DNA of 64,000 bases from Nectonema munidae. Lineage: Eukaryota; Nematomorpha; Nectonematoida; Nectonematidae. Where the stretch lies: positions 203,501-267,500 of the forward strand of contig JAUIRK010001025.1 in NCBI GenBank assembly GCA_030549495.1, in the 5' to 3' direction. The position numbers and the translations under genes are program-made. Below the pieces are notes generated by a model, which had not been told where the DNA came from, ran no database searches, and was given only the letters and a program-made list of their open reading frames with translations. Positions 44,820 to 55,954 of the stretch are shown here, in pieces (position 1 is the first letter of the stretch; the number at the start of each line of letters is the position of its first letter).

Positions 44820-47800
44820 GATAAAAAAAATGAATGAATTGGATATATTACTTTCTAATGGTTGACGAATCATTCGATTTAACAGATTTGCTTTTTGATA
44901 ATTATGATAAAAGTTATGATGTTCATTTACATAAATCTGTTATTTTAAAATTAAATAAAGATAAATTTTCTGATTTTTTTAATTTTAACATATTACCAAT
45001 GAATGTTCAATCTATTCGAGCAAAATTCAATCATATTGAATTAATGTTAAAACAATTAAAAAGAAACAATGTTTACATTGATGTCTTAGCCTTGCAAGAA
45101 ACTTGGATGTTGGATGATATTACATATAATATACCTGGTTACATGTTTTTTTCTCAACCGAAGAGAATTTCACAACATGGAGGCTTATGCTTTTTCGTTA
45201 AAGAACAGTATAAAGTTGACATTTTGGATAGTGAATTTTCGTGAAATCTTTATGAAGTTTTTTCCATTAGCATAACTTCTGGTTTTTCAAATATTTTATC
45301 TTTTCACAATATTTACCGATTGCCTCTTTTTGGTAGCGATCATATGGATGAGTTTTTTTGAAAATTTTCAAACTTTTTTGATGAAAAACATACACAATAA
45401 TAACAGATCAATTATTCTTGGTGATTTTAATATTAACCTCCTCGAATATAATAATAAGAATTATTCTTCCTTTTTTTTGAATTTGCTTATGCAACACCAT
45501 TTCGTACCTTCAATCACCAAACCAACGAGATACCAAGCATTTACATTGATAGATAATATATTTGTATCAAGTGAGAAAAAATTTAAGGGATACAATATAC
45601 AAACATCCTTTTCAGACCATATTCCAATTTTTACAACCATTGAACATAGCTTTCGAAATCAATTGCATAAAAATGAGAAATCTCCCAGAGTCATATTTGA
45701 TAGGAGTTTTTTTCAGAATCTATTACGTTCAATTTGTTGGTATTTTCCAAGTGAGTCTGATCCAGAAAATATGATTTACACAATTAATCGTTGTTTAAGT
45801 TAAAAGAAAGATTTTCTGAATGGGCAAATGAAGAATTATTGACTCTAATAAAGAAAAGGGATAAAGTATTTTTTAAAATTAAAAGAACCCGTGAATATAA
45901 AATAAATTATGATTTAAAAAATCAACATGCTCACTTTTGTCAACAAGTAAAGCAGATGAGAAGTTTAAAAGAAAAATTCTATGCACGATTGTTTGAAAAC
46001 AAAAATAGCAAAGAAGTTTGGAAGAATATTAATAAATTGATTAAAAAGAATGAAGATTCATCTTTAATTCTAAAAGATAATTCTCAAATCATAAATGAAC
46101 AAAATTTATGTGATTTCATAAATAATTCATTTATTAGCCGTGTACCTCAATCATCTTTTTCTGAAAGAAAAATTACATTCCTTTTCAAAGTTCGAAGTTT
46201 AGACTTGAAGAAATCACTCTGGAGGAAGTGCTCATTGCCAATAAAAATTTGAAAAATAGTAAAAGTGAAGATTTTTATGGAATTTCACCTAAAACTCATT
46301 GAAAATGAAATAGCATATCCACTATTTTTAGCTTTTAATTCGTGCATGCAAATTTCACTCTTTCCATCATGTCTCAAAATTAGTAAGTGCATACCTGTCT
46401 ACAAAAAAAAGGTGAGAGACACGACATCAACAATTATCGTCCAATCTCTTTGATTAGCATAATTTCAAAACTTTTTGAAAAAATTATTCTTAAGCAATTA
46501 ATTCATCATTTTGATCAAAACAATCTCTTCAATTCAAAGCAGTTCGGTTTTAGGAAAAATTCTTCTACTACGTTTGCATATTCATTTTTCTTGACATCAA
46601 TTTATGAATATCTTGATTCTGGAGATGATATTTTAGCATTATTCCTAGATTTATCAAAAGCGTTCTACTCAGTATCACATGAAAAACTTTTATTCAAGCT
46701 GGAAAAGTATGGATTTGATGAAAGAACTTTGAAATTTTTTAAATCATATTTGTCATTCAGAAAACAAGTAGTGTTTGCAAATGATAGTTATTCAAATTTG
46801 ATTCATGTATCCAGAGAAGTACCTCAGGGTTCTCTTTTGGGTCCCTTCCTTTTTTTAATTTATATTAATGACATATTTCAATCAAACGCTTCGTTAGAGT
46901 TTTTAGCCTTTGCTGATGATTTGACTATTCTTATTCATTTCTCCTAAATGTTTCTCTGGCTCAGAATAAAACAATTGAGTCTGTTTATAAAGAAAATGTC
47001 AATAAAGTTTTTGGTTGGTGTACAGTGAATTAACTTAGAATTAATAACTCTAAAACTGTTCATATGTTTATTTCTAAGAAAAATGCTCAGCCTACCTTCT
47101 TGAAAAATCTCAATTTGCATTTATCAGTATCTCCTAATTATTTAGGTTTAATCTTGAGTGAAAAATTGAATTGGAATCTACACATTAAACACATTTGCAC
47201 TAAAGTTAGTATTGTAATTGGTATTTTATATCGATTCAGATCACTTCCATCGAAAATTAAATTGGATATATATAGATCACTAGTTTTGCCTCATCTTTCC
47301 TATAGTTTGGTCAATTGGGGCTTTGTGGACCTCTCAAGTTTGCATACTCTTCAAAAAAATGCATAAGATTGGTATCCAATCTGACATTCCGAGCGCATAC
47401 TCTTTCAATTTTTAAAAGTAACAACTTGCTCAATATAAAAGAAATTTATATCAAACAACTTTGTATTGTGGCTTGGAAATTTTTTAATGGATATTTGCCT
47501 GTGGCCATAAGCAATTTTTTTCACATTCAATCACGATTCAGAACGTTTTTCCCCAAGATATATGTATAATTTGCAGATACCATCATATCGCTTGAAATCC
47601 ACGCAGTCAAGTTTGAAGTTTCGTATAACTAAAATCTGGAATGAATATTTGCAAGATTTTCAAATTATGAATATTTCACTTTCAACATTGAAAAGACGCC
47701 TGAATGAATATTTATTGAAACAAGATTGAATCAATTTTGTGATGATTTAATATAATTTGATTTTTTTATTTAATTTTTTTTATATCAATTTCATTTTTAA

Positions 47801-47975
47801 CTATGTTTAATTGTTGATTTAACATTTATGAACAATTAAAAAAAATATTTTAATGTTTTTTTTGTATTCCTGGTACGGTCTTCTGACCCTTGAAATACAA
47901 GCATATTCTCAAATGTGAAATTTTTTTTATGAGATTCTTTTATGCTAATAAATTCTTCTTCTTCTTCTTCATATA
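44820..47975 (+). mobile_element. LINE (non-LTR retrotransposon) 2, broken
   Basis: A second APE-type LINE, divergent from LINE 1 and with a better-preserved reverse transcriptase. No ORF1 was recognised, so it is probably 5'-truncated. The 3' end is CTAATAAATT followed by TTCTTCTTCTTC (about 47948-47970), again AATAAATT plus a microsatellite, here a different one. Numerous stops and frame changes show it is old. Confidence 0.8.
44834..47720 (+). pseudogene. LINE 2 ORF2 (endonuclease + reverse transcriptase, broken)
   Basis: Endonuclease: LPMNVQSIRAKF (about 44995), VLALQETWM with the catalytic Glu (about 45080), QHGGLCFFV (about 45173), ILGDFNINLLEY (about 45414), FSDHIPIF (about 45610). 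Reverse transcriptase: NNYRPISLISIISKLFEKII (about 46425), FGFRKNSSTTFAYSFF (about 46545), LFLDLSKAFYSVSHEKLL (about 46640), VPQGSLLGPFLFLIYINDI (about 46817), and the catalytic FADDLTI at about 46906. The downstream thumb region (YLGLILSEKLNWNLHIKHI, about 47139) and LPHLSYSLVNWG follow. At least five frame changes or stops split it. The DD pair survives. Confidence 0.87.
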
Positions 47976-47982
47976 GCTGATT

Positions 47983-48080
47983 AGACTCTAAGAAAGAAAG
48001 AAATTTATTGAAAAAATCAAGGTACAACAACAAGTACACAAAAGGCTAATAAAAGCCGCTCAGACTGTATCTTCTCGAAA
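47983..48080 (-). mobile_element. 3' tail of a third LINE, opposite strand
   Basis: Read in reverse it gives CTTGATTTTTTCAATAAATT then TCTTTCTTTCTTA, the same AATAAATT-plus-microsatellite design as LINEs 1 and 2. Upstream on that strand is GTACTTGTTGTTGTACCTTG. It meets the tail of LINE 2 almost end to end. Confidence 0.45.
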
Positions 48081-48123
48081 AACTGTTCAATATATACAAT
48101 AAAAATAGTTGGTGAAAATATAA

Positions 48124-48771
48124 TCTATATTATAATAAGCTAGCGTCTGTGTGTGTGTGTGTGTGTGTGTCTGTCGCTGGAAGCATTTTGATTGGTTGAA
48201 ATTATTTATATATGTTTTGTGTGTATTTTTATATGGTGTGATGAGTTTATATGTGTGTTTTGTTGAAGCATTCTGATTGGTTTAAATTATTATATGTTTT
48301 ATGTGTATTTTTATATGTGTGATGAGTTCATATATCTTTAGTGTGAGTGTCGCTTGAAGCATTCTGATTGGTTGAAATATCTTTTTTTATATGGTGTAAT
48401 AGAAAAATACACAGAAAAGGTACAAATATTCTAAAAACTGACCACAATACCATATAACACTATTAGCAACTCAAAATACACACTACAAGAATTCTATGTT
48501 TCGAGCGTAGCCTAAACAATAAAAAACTAGCCGGTCCCGTGGTCGTTTTGAGCGAAGCGAATTTGAATTAGCAACTCAATATACACACTACCCAGAATCC
48601 TATGTTTCGAGCGCAGCCTAAATAATAAAAACTAGCCCGTCCCGTGGTCGTTTTGAGCGAAGCGAATTTGAATTAGCAACTCAATATACACACTATCCAG
48701 AATCCTATGTTTCGAGCGCAGCGAGAAACACTGTTTCGAGCGAAGCGAGAAACGACCACGGGACCGGCTAG
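48124..48771 (+). mobile_element. Helitron-like unit 1 of tandem array
   Basis: Starts TCTATATTATAATAAGCTAG (5' TC) then a GT microsatellite, and ends CGACCACGGGACCGGCTAG (3' CTAG, fitting CTRR). No terminal inverted repeats and no target duplication, as expected of Helitrons. Inside, AAGCATTCTGATTGGTT recurs three times, and a 105-bp subrepeat (TAGCAACTCAATATACACAC, TATGTTTCGAGCG, GGTCCCGTGGTCG) starts at 48464, 48569 and 48674. Non-autonomous; no Rep/helicase coding. Confidence 0.7.
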
Positions 48772-48775
48772 TCTA

Positions 48776-49425
48776 TCTATATTATAATAAGCTAGCGTCT
48801 GTGTGTGTGTCTGTCGCTGGAAGCATTCTCATTGGTTGAAATTATTTATATATGTTTTGTGTGTATTTTTATATGGTGTGATGAGTTCATATATCTGTAG
48901 TGTGAATGTCGCTTGAAGCATTCTGATTGGTTGAAATTATTATATGTTTTGTGTGTGTGTTTTTATATGTGTGATGAGTTCATATATCTGTATTGTGAGT
49001 GTCGCTTGAAGCATTCTGATTGGTTGAAATATCTTTTTTTTATATGGTGTAATAGAAAAATACACAGAAAAGATACAAATATTCTAAAAACTGATCACCA
49101 TACCATATAACACTATTAGCAACTCAAAATACACACTACAAGAATCCTATGTTTCGAGCGTAGCCTAAACAATAAAAAACTAGCCGGTCCCGTGGTCGTT
49201 TTGAGCGAAGCGAATTTGAATTAGCAACTCAATATACACACTACCCAGAATCCTATGTTTCGAGCGTAGCCTAAACAATAAAAAACTAGCCGGTCTCGTG
49301 GTCGTTTCGAGCGAAGCGAATTTGAATTAGCAACTCAATATACACACTACCAAGAATCCTATGTTTCGAGCGCAGCGAGAAACACTGTTTCGAGCGAAGC
49401 GAGAAACGACCACGGGACCGGCTAG
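48776..49425 (+). mobile_element. Helitron-like unit 2 of tandem array
   Basis: Same start, end and internal order as unit 1 (650 against 648 bp). The 105-106-bp subrepeats start at 49117, 49222 and 49328. A 4-bp spacer TCTA separates it from unit 1, and another TCTA precedes unit 3. Confidence 0.72.
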
Positions 49426-49429
49426 TCTA

Positions 49430-49950
49430 TCTATATTATAATAAGCTAGGGTCTGTGTGTGTGTGTGTGTGTGTGTGTGTCGCTGGAAGCATTCTCATTG
49501 GTTGAAATTATTTATATATGTGTTTTGTGTGTATTTTTATATGGTGTGATGAGTTTATATGTGTGTTTGTCGCTTGAAGCATTTTGATTGGTTGAAATTA
49601 TTATATGTTTTGTATGTATTTATATGTGTGATGAGTTCATATATCTGTAGTGTGAGTGTCGCTTGAATCATTCTGATTGGTTGAAATTATTTATATGTAA
49701 CAAAAACCAATCATATTGGTAATATATTGGTTTATATGTATCAACACTAAACCATATTTCACCATATACGACCACGGGACAATAAACTCACCGCCACACC
49801 ATATAACACTATTAGCAACTCAAAATACACACTACAAGAATCCTATGTTTCGAGCGTAGCCTAAACAATAAAAAACTAGGGTCCCATGGTGTTTCGAACG
49901 AAGGAATTTGAATTAAACTCAATATACACATACAGAATTATGTTTGAGGA
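49430..49950 (+). mobile_element. Helitron-like unit 3, degraded
   Basis: Same 5' end and longer GT tract, three AAGCATTCTGATTGGTT-type blocks, then a diverged and shortened subrepeat region. CGACCACGGGAC occurs internally near 49770. The 3' terminus is not preserved. A hairpin (GGCAAC TGCGC GTTGCC, 50157-50173) further on may be the end of a related element. Confidence 0.6.
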
Positions 49951-50274
49951 AAAAATGTTAGAAGGAAAAAAGACAATATATATAATGTGCATCATACTAA
50001 TTCAAGATTTATATACAATTCAAGATTATGAATGAAAGTATAAATAAAACAATATATAAAAATGAATAACAATATATAGTATAGTTTTTTTTGTTTTAGG
50101 TTGTTTGATGGGCCATCCATACATTAGACACCTCTGCTGGTTTACAGGCAACTGCGCGTTGCCCGGCAATATCTATATATATACAGAATAAAGATTATAA
50201 AGAGCAGACATAACAATTAATAATATTGAAAGAAGAAGAGCTTTCAACATATATAATATCTTTTATTTTGTTCA

Positions 50275-50470
50275 ATCGAGATCGGTTGGTTGGTTAGAGA
50301 TATCAAAGCACTTTCAGCCGTAAGGCTATATACTCGCATTATGCTTAAGATGGTTAATCGCAGTTTTTGTGAATTTGTTTTTAGAGTTGGGAGCCTTGGG
50401 GATCGAACCCCTGACCTTCAACTGTTAAGCTGAAAGGTACACCCTAACAACCATTGATCGGTAAACCCTT
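50275..50470 (-). mobile_element. tRNA-derived SINE, family 2
   Basis: Reverse strand: A-box-like TGGTTGTTAGGGTG (50440-50453) and B box GGGGTTCGATCCC (50399-50411), then a tRNA-unrelated body with AGCCTTACGGCTGAAAGTGC and TTGATATCTC. Distinct from the 8.1-kb family. The first bases do not pair with the region after the B box, so a functional tRNA is unlikely. Confidence 0.65.
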
Positions 50471-50473
50471 AAT

Positions 50474-51293
50474 ATATTTTTCAATTATTTTTACAAATCT
50501 ATTCCAACATAGGGGGATTTTATACGAGATTCCTTGCTTACATTTCTTGATAATAACTCTTTTAACATCATTTTGAGAGGATTTCTTAGGTTATAGTTAT
50601 TACTAGAAAAACAAATAAATTTTCAATTTTTATATTAATGAAACCTGATAAAATTTAAAAGCAACATTAAGTAATTTCTATTTATATAAATCTTTAACTT
50701 TCAAGCAATTCATTATAACAAATTTTTCATTAGTGTATTCATTGAATTTCAAGTGAAAAATTGATCTCACAATTTTTTTCTGAAGTAAAGAGATGATGTA
50801 AAGTTAACATGCTCCTAAATTATTAAGGGAAAAGACACAGCATTTTTAACAAGGGACTTATACATTAAAATTTTTGTCACGGGAAGAAATTTATTATGTT
50901 TTGATTTATTGAAAATAAGCGGTAGGACTTTTTACCCAAATACACAAAAATATTTTCTTTATTAACAAATAAGAACTTGAAATTATAAATAATATTAAAT
51001 AAATGCTTAAAATAAAAAGATACACAGATATTTAAGTTTGAACGAGCCCTGGTAATAGAGTATTGTTATATATTTTTATGTCACCCATTTTCTTGCCAGG
51101 CCACACATATTAGTAATTATTTAAATTAAAAAATTATTTTGTGTTTTATAAATTAATTATAATAATATTTATAAATAATTATTATATTTTAAGTTATTAT
51201 TATAATATAAACAATTTTAATTAAAAAAAATAGATTAATTTTTTATAATTCAATATATATTTACAAACTTTCTCTACTTTTAAAAATTTTAAT
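50474..51293. other. Gene-free stretch
   Basis: AT-rich. GGACTTTTTACCC near 50.93 kb resembles the subterminal GGGCTTTTTACTCC of piggyBac copy C, so the left flank of copy E may lie here, but no TTAA-CCYTCGC end was found. Confidence 0.35.
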
Positions 51294-51307
51294 TTAACGC
51301 CATCTAT
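51294..51307 (+). repeat. TTAACGCCATCTAT motif, 5' side of copy E
   Basis: Perfect motif upstream of transposase E, partner at 55491-55504. Confidence 0.6.
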
Positions 51308-52288
51308 ATTTTAAATGATTCCATAAATCGAAATATACGTATTTGGTAAAAGATACTCAAAATCCTTTATAAAACTTAATTTGAATTCAGCTTTCCTATT
51401 TTTTTAAGTTAACTAAGAAACTGGATAAGAACTAAGCTTATCAAGTACGTTGGATAACTAAATCTTGCTGTTTTTATCATCATAAAAATTGAGTTTTTTT
51501 GCTTCATATTTTGAGAAAAACTGTTTTTCATGTCGGACAATGAGAGAAAATTAAGTATTCCTCTCTCTCAACGAAAAGTTTTATTTATATCTTCAACTCT
51601 GCCAAGCTGCTCATAGTACGACACCATCTCTAAACCACACTCAATCATGAGTTTCTCATGTGAATATTTACCATCCCCTTTACAAATGATAAACAGTCAT
51701 ACGATTCTCATTATATTTTTTGCTTGAAGCATGGTATATAATATGATTAGAATGTATATAATTCAATATTTATCTACCAGTTGTTGTTTATCCATGGCTT
51801 ATTTCAAAACAATCCATCTCAGTTTACATTTTTCATTTCTATCTGCGTTTGCTTTCTTATATTGTTTTCAACTCAAGCCAATATTCAATCATCATTATTG
51901 ATTCTTTCGTTATTCCATTGAATTTATAGTTTCATTGCATACAATTCTGCTTTCTTCACTCCTATTGTTTTTTTCTCGTTCGCTTTCCCATTGCGGTTTC
52001 TCCTGTTTTTCTTTCTTTCTTATTCCCTCATTGTTTTTCCTCTTTTCAAAATTGTGTATGAGTTCTTCTGCTTCCTCCTCATCTGTTGATGTGAGTTTCT
52101 CCGACTCTGACTCCTATGTAAGTTCTTTTTTAAGTTCTGAATCCTCATGTTCTGAGACTACAGAAGTTATTGACGTTTAGTTGCGCCTGACAAGACTATC
52201 TTTTCATGGGAATCAAGTTCTTCAATATTTGGCAGAACTCCTAGGACAAATATAAGAAACACTTTAAGAGATCCACCTGGCCCTAAGG

Positions 52289-53712
52289 CAGTGGTTCCCA
52301 ACCTTTTTCCAGTGGCGACCCCATTTAAAATCACCAGACGTTCTGCGACCCCACCCAAAGATCAAGGCTATATTCATTGATTAATGTATACATAAGAATG
52401 CCACCCAACTGCAGTAACTTGTTTTATTATAGCAAGAACAAAAATATACATTTATATACAATATAATTAGCTCAAAATATATCATTTATTGAGTAATTGG
52501 ATGTTACTGATGCGAGTAATACAAGCTTTATTTTGATAATAAAAAATAATGTTTTTAATGTCATGTTTGGTACGGCTTTTCTATCACCAACTTCTCAATC
52601 TGAGAAGTTGTTTTGGATATATCACAACGTTGGTCATCTTCAGGATGGAGTTTAATTCTTAGCATCGATTTTATAAGTTGTAAAGATGAAATGGTCACTT
52701 CACACATAAGGAAAAGGCATGAGAATTCTCAGCATACATTATGCCAAATTTGGATATCGAAGTAATTGCTTGATCCAAAATTGATTCACTGCTAGGGATT
52801 CAAAGTCAGTGTTTGCACAGTCAGATGTGATAAAATCAATGAATTCCTCTTGATATCTTTCAGGAACATCTTCAATTTTTGCAGCAAATGGTTTTCTAAA
52901 TATACTATGGGATAACTGAGGCTTTTCTAGAAAATATCGACTAAACTCCTCTTTTAAAGTCTTCAAGTGTTGGATCAGTAAACTTTAAAAACTGTTGTTG
53001 AATAGAACACCATTCTCATTTTCTTCAACAAATGTATTTAATGTGGGAAACATGTAAAAATTTCTATTTTTTATCCTTGACAGCCAAAGATCCAGGCTTC
53101 ATTTGGAAGGCATTTCGCTTTTCTGCAAAATAAAGTGTTGGAATTCTCTCCCTGAAGTGAAAGATTAGGGGAATACAGTATTGTGAAGAAATCTACCAAG
53201 TATGCAGTTTTTACCAAATTATTCACGTTACCAAGGAAATTTGAACGTTTTATTCTTTATTGCTTTCCTATCTAGCATTCAACTCAAAAAATCTCTTCAA
53301 TACTTTTTTTTTGACAGACACCTTACCTCAGTGTGCATTAGAACTTCATGCTTGGAATCCATTTCTTGGCACAGTTTAGCGAACAAGCGATTGTTCAATG
53401 CTTTAAACAGACTGGTAGCACAATGACAGACAGAGATGCCAGATGCAAACTCTTAACTGACACAAATAATCTAAGACAGGCATATATATCTGAACCCCCG
53501 TTATCATGGCCTTTAAAAAGGAAAATATTTCAGTTTGACCTAACGTATATTTTATCCTTTAGAATTAGACCTATATATACCGCCTCAGGGCAGAATGGCG
53601 CAAAGTTGAGGAAAAGCCTACTGAATCTTTTTAATTCATTGATATCACCCGAATCCCTTATAAATCATTATCATTTATAATGTCTTTGCGACCCCAGGAT
53701 TGGGAACCCCTG
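52289..53712 (-). mobile_element. hAT transposon inside piggyBac copy E
   Basis: Left end CAGTGGTTCCCAACCTTTTT and right end (reversed) CAGGGGTTCCCAATCC, both typical hAT termini. Flanks CCCTAAGG (52281-52288) and CACTAAGG (53713-53720) form an 8-bp target duplication with one mismatch. Minus-strand coding at 52739-52966 (QEEFIDFITSDCANTDFESL, VNQFWIKQLLRYPNLA) resembles the C-terminal part of ZBED5/GTF2IRD2-type hAT transposases. Removing it rejoins the piggyBac reading. Confidence 0.8.
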
Positions 53713-54384
53713 CACTAAGGGAACAATGAAAAGAACGAAAGACATTTTAGAAATTTTTAAATTGTTCTTTGACGTCAATTTGATCACATATATTTATGAG
53801 ATGACTTTGAGCAAGATGGGGAAAAACTACACGTAAGTTTTTTCTTTTTAATTATTTTATGTAGTAAGACTAAATATTTTAGGTCTCCTAAGCCTAAACA
53901 CTCGAATTTAAAGACGTACTATCAAAATTTTCAGATCTTTCATATTTTCCTTCATTACTCTATAGATGAACAACTTGTCAGCTTTAGAGGATGTTGTCCG
54001 TTGAAAATATATGACCATAAAAAGCCGGGTAACTATGGTCTGAAATATTATCATATAAACGATGCTGAGTATTATTACTGTTTGATGCCAGAAATTTATA
54101 TTTCTGGTATGTCAGAGCGTACTTATTTTTCAGGCATAAATATTTGTAAAAGGCTTATTGAAGATATGAAGTCCCTTCTGGATGTGGTATTTTCACAGAT
54201 AGATTTTTTACCAGCCATGATTTAGTAGTTTGGTGTCAAACAAAGGATATAACTATATGTGGTACTGTAAACGGAAACAAAAGATTCATCCCAAGAATAT
54301 TGAAAGCTGACTATCTCAAGACCTTAAAACTTTACTGATTGCGAAAGTAAAACAGTTTATTCGGACTATGCCTCTCTAGTGCTT

Positions 54385-54680
54385 ACCAGAGTACGACGGG
54401 GAGGTTAAATTTTTTTCGGGGCGGGGTAACACTCTCTCCGCGGGGATCGGGGAATTTTTTTATTAAAAAACATTGAAATATGGGATATATACATTTTTTT
54501 TAAGTATATTATATATTTATTGTCATAAAAAATTGACAAATAATTTTAAATTTTCATGTTTTTCTTAACAAAAATAAGTAAGCACCATAGAAGGACGGGG
54601 ACCCCGAACTTCCCCTTTCCCCGCGGGGATACATGCTCCCCGTTCCCCTGGGGGTAAACTTTCCCCTAAGTCGGGGTAAT
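54385..54680 (+). repeat. GC-rich repeat insertion in copy E
   Basis: Strikingly GC-rich blocks (CCGCGGGGATCGGGG at about 54438, CCCCGCGGGGATACATGC at about 54617) at both sides of an AT-rich core. ACCAGAGTACGACGGGGA (left) and ACCATAGAAGGACGGGGA (right) form a direct repeat. It interrupts the piggyBac coding. Family unknown. Confidence 0.5.
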
Positions 54681-54908
54681 AGTTTTTAAAATGATTCAAC
54701 TATTCGCATTCTTTACTTTAGATAATATTTAGTGTTGTTAAATATTTTTTCAGTTTAAGTACTTCTAAATATACTCAAGGGCATTCATTTGAAACACTTG
54801 ATTTGAAGCTAAAAAATCAATGAATTTTTTGAAAGTACATCTCAGAAAGTTGGCCCAAGTTCATCTAAAAATAAAGATGAATAAAATGGATTATCGCCTA
54901 CAAGCAAA

Positions 54909-55075
54909 TTGAAGTTAGTCTACAGTGATAAAAATATCGACCAAGATCAGAGTGAAGTAACGAATGAAATGTTAGATGACGCATCGAAAAACGAAGATAT
55001 TTTGTATTGGTGGGTTCAAAATAATCAATGCATGCCACTACTCAGTTCTTTGGCAAAAATATATCACACATGGAT
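54909..55075 (+). pseudogene. hAT transposase C-terminal piece fused into copy E
   Basis: DDASKNEDILYWWVQNNQC then MPLLSSLAKIYH reads like the hAT C-terminal block D.L.WW..N...(Y/F)P.LA.LA. It passes straight into piggyBac-like TWIVLRYNLHENFPTKQSGR. Probably a fragment of another hAT copy inserted here; a chance resemblance cannot be excluded. Confidence 0.45.
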
Positions 55076-55490
55076 TGTATTACGATACAACTTACACGAA
55101 AATTTTCCCAACTAAACAAAGTGGTAGAAAATTTTTTTATAAAAAATCTTTGTTTTCGTCTGGCTGAAGAATGCATGAAAGTGAGCACCAATTCTTGAAC
55201 TTCCGATATAAATTAAGTTTTATCTTTTTATGAATATAAAGATGATACGAATGAAGAATCAAGTTCAAAAAGCGGGACTTGCTATACATGTTTAGAAATA
55301 ATACAAGAACTTGTTCTCGTTTCATCTGCAAGAATCATTCAAAAACTGCTTGCTCAAGCTGTATATGAAAAGTTTTTTTATTACTCTTTTATAAAAAATA
55401 AATAAAATTTAATTCAATTCTTTTACTTAGCTTCTAATAAAATTTTTTTTCAAAGGTTCATATATTAAAGTGCCCGTATACAATATTAGA

Positions 55491-55504
55491 TTAACGCCAT
55501 CTAT
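55491..55504 (+). repeat. TTAACGCCATCTAT motif, 3' side of copy E
   Basis: Perfect motif after the cysteine-rich tail of copy E, in the same orientation as the 5' motif at 51294. Confidence 0.6.
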
Positions 55505-55954
55505 AATTTTCGTGTAGTAATAATAATTTTTTCTTTATCAATCCACTTGTTGTTTTTGGAAATTTTTCACGTTTTTCAATGTCTGCTAAAAAACGTACAT
55601 ATACATCCGATGGTTATCATTTTGCGATAGTGGATAGGATCAGATCCAGCCAGAAAGAAATTTTTTTGGTTTATCTCGAATTTTATAATTCTGGCATGGG
55701 TGATTTGCTTGACAGATTTGTGAGTGAGTATTGTGGCATTGGCGCCTGTTCCTCAAATGTCTGTTGTATCATCATGAAAACTTTACTCAAGAAAAAGAGT
55801 TCACAAGAGACATTGTTAATTCGCTGTTTTCTAAAGAGCAAAAAATATATTCCAAGATGAAAATCATTTTTTCTAAAAATTGATCATTAATTTTAAGAAA
55901 TCCTCAAAATAAATTTTGTTTAAAGAACCTTTTCTTTAAAGTTCTTTTAGAGCT

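Larger units (their letters stand above)
52058..55370 (+). pseudogene. piggyBac transposase, copy E, with insertions
   Basis: Same family as C and D. The start at 52058 (MSSSASSSSVDVSFSDSDSY) gives a Ser/Asp-rich N-terminus, then LVAPDKTIFSWES after a frame change. It is interrupted by a hAT element (52289-53712) and resumes with ILEIFKLFFDVNLITYIYEM. Exon 1 ends at CTACAC|GTAAGT (about 53834), the same place as in copy C. Most of the next block is lost, then DEQLVSFRGCCPLKIYDHKK (first Asp, about 53966), a fragment reading TDRFFTSHDL in another frame (second Asp, about 54200), and a GC-rich insertion. The C-terminal FPTKQSGRKFFYKK (about 55110) and CSRFICKNHSKTACSSC (about 55315) remain. The third Asp block is missing. 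Confidence 0.82.

Noticed and set aside
37930-47975. Retroviral or LTR origin for the reverse transcriptase remains
   Set aside because: APE-type endonuclease, FADD-type RT, microsatellite tails and no long terminal repeats, protease or integrase. They are LINEs; the 6.7-7.8 kb RT is Penelope-like.
48460-49430. Regularly spaced 105-bp repeats resembling a CRISPR-type array
   Set aside because: The repeats are long, adjoin without unique spacers and belong to Helitron-like units in a eukaryotic genome.
50385-50470. A functional tRNA gene
   Set aside because: It has A and B boxes but no pairing acceptor stem and an attached tRNA-unrelated body, so it is a SINE.
55579-55860. 93-codon frame just after the 3' TTAACGCC motif
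   Set aside because: No recognisable family or domain; it may be flank or decayed element. Not strong enough to call a gene.
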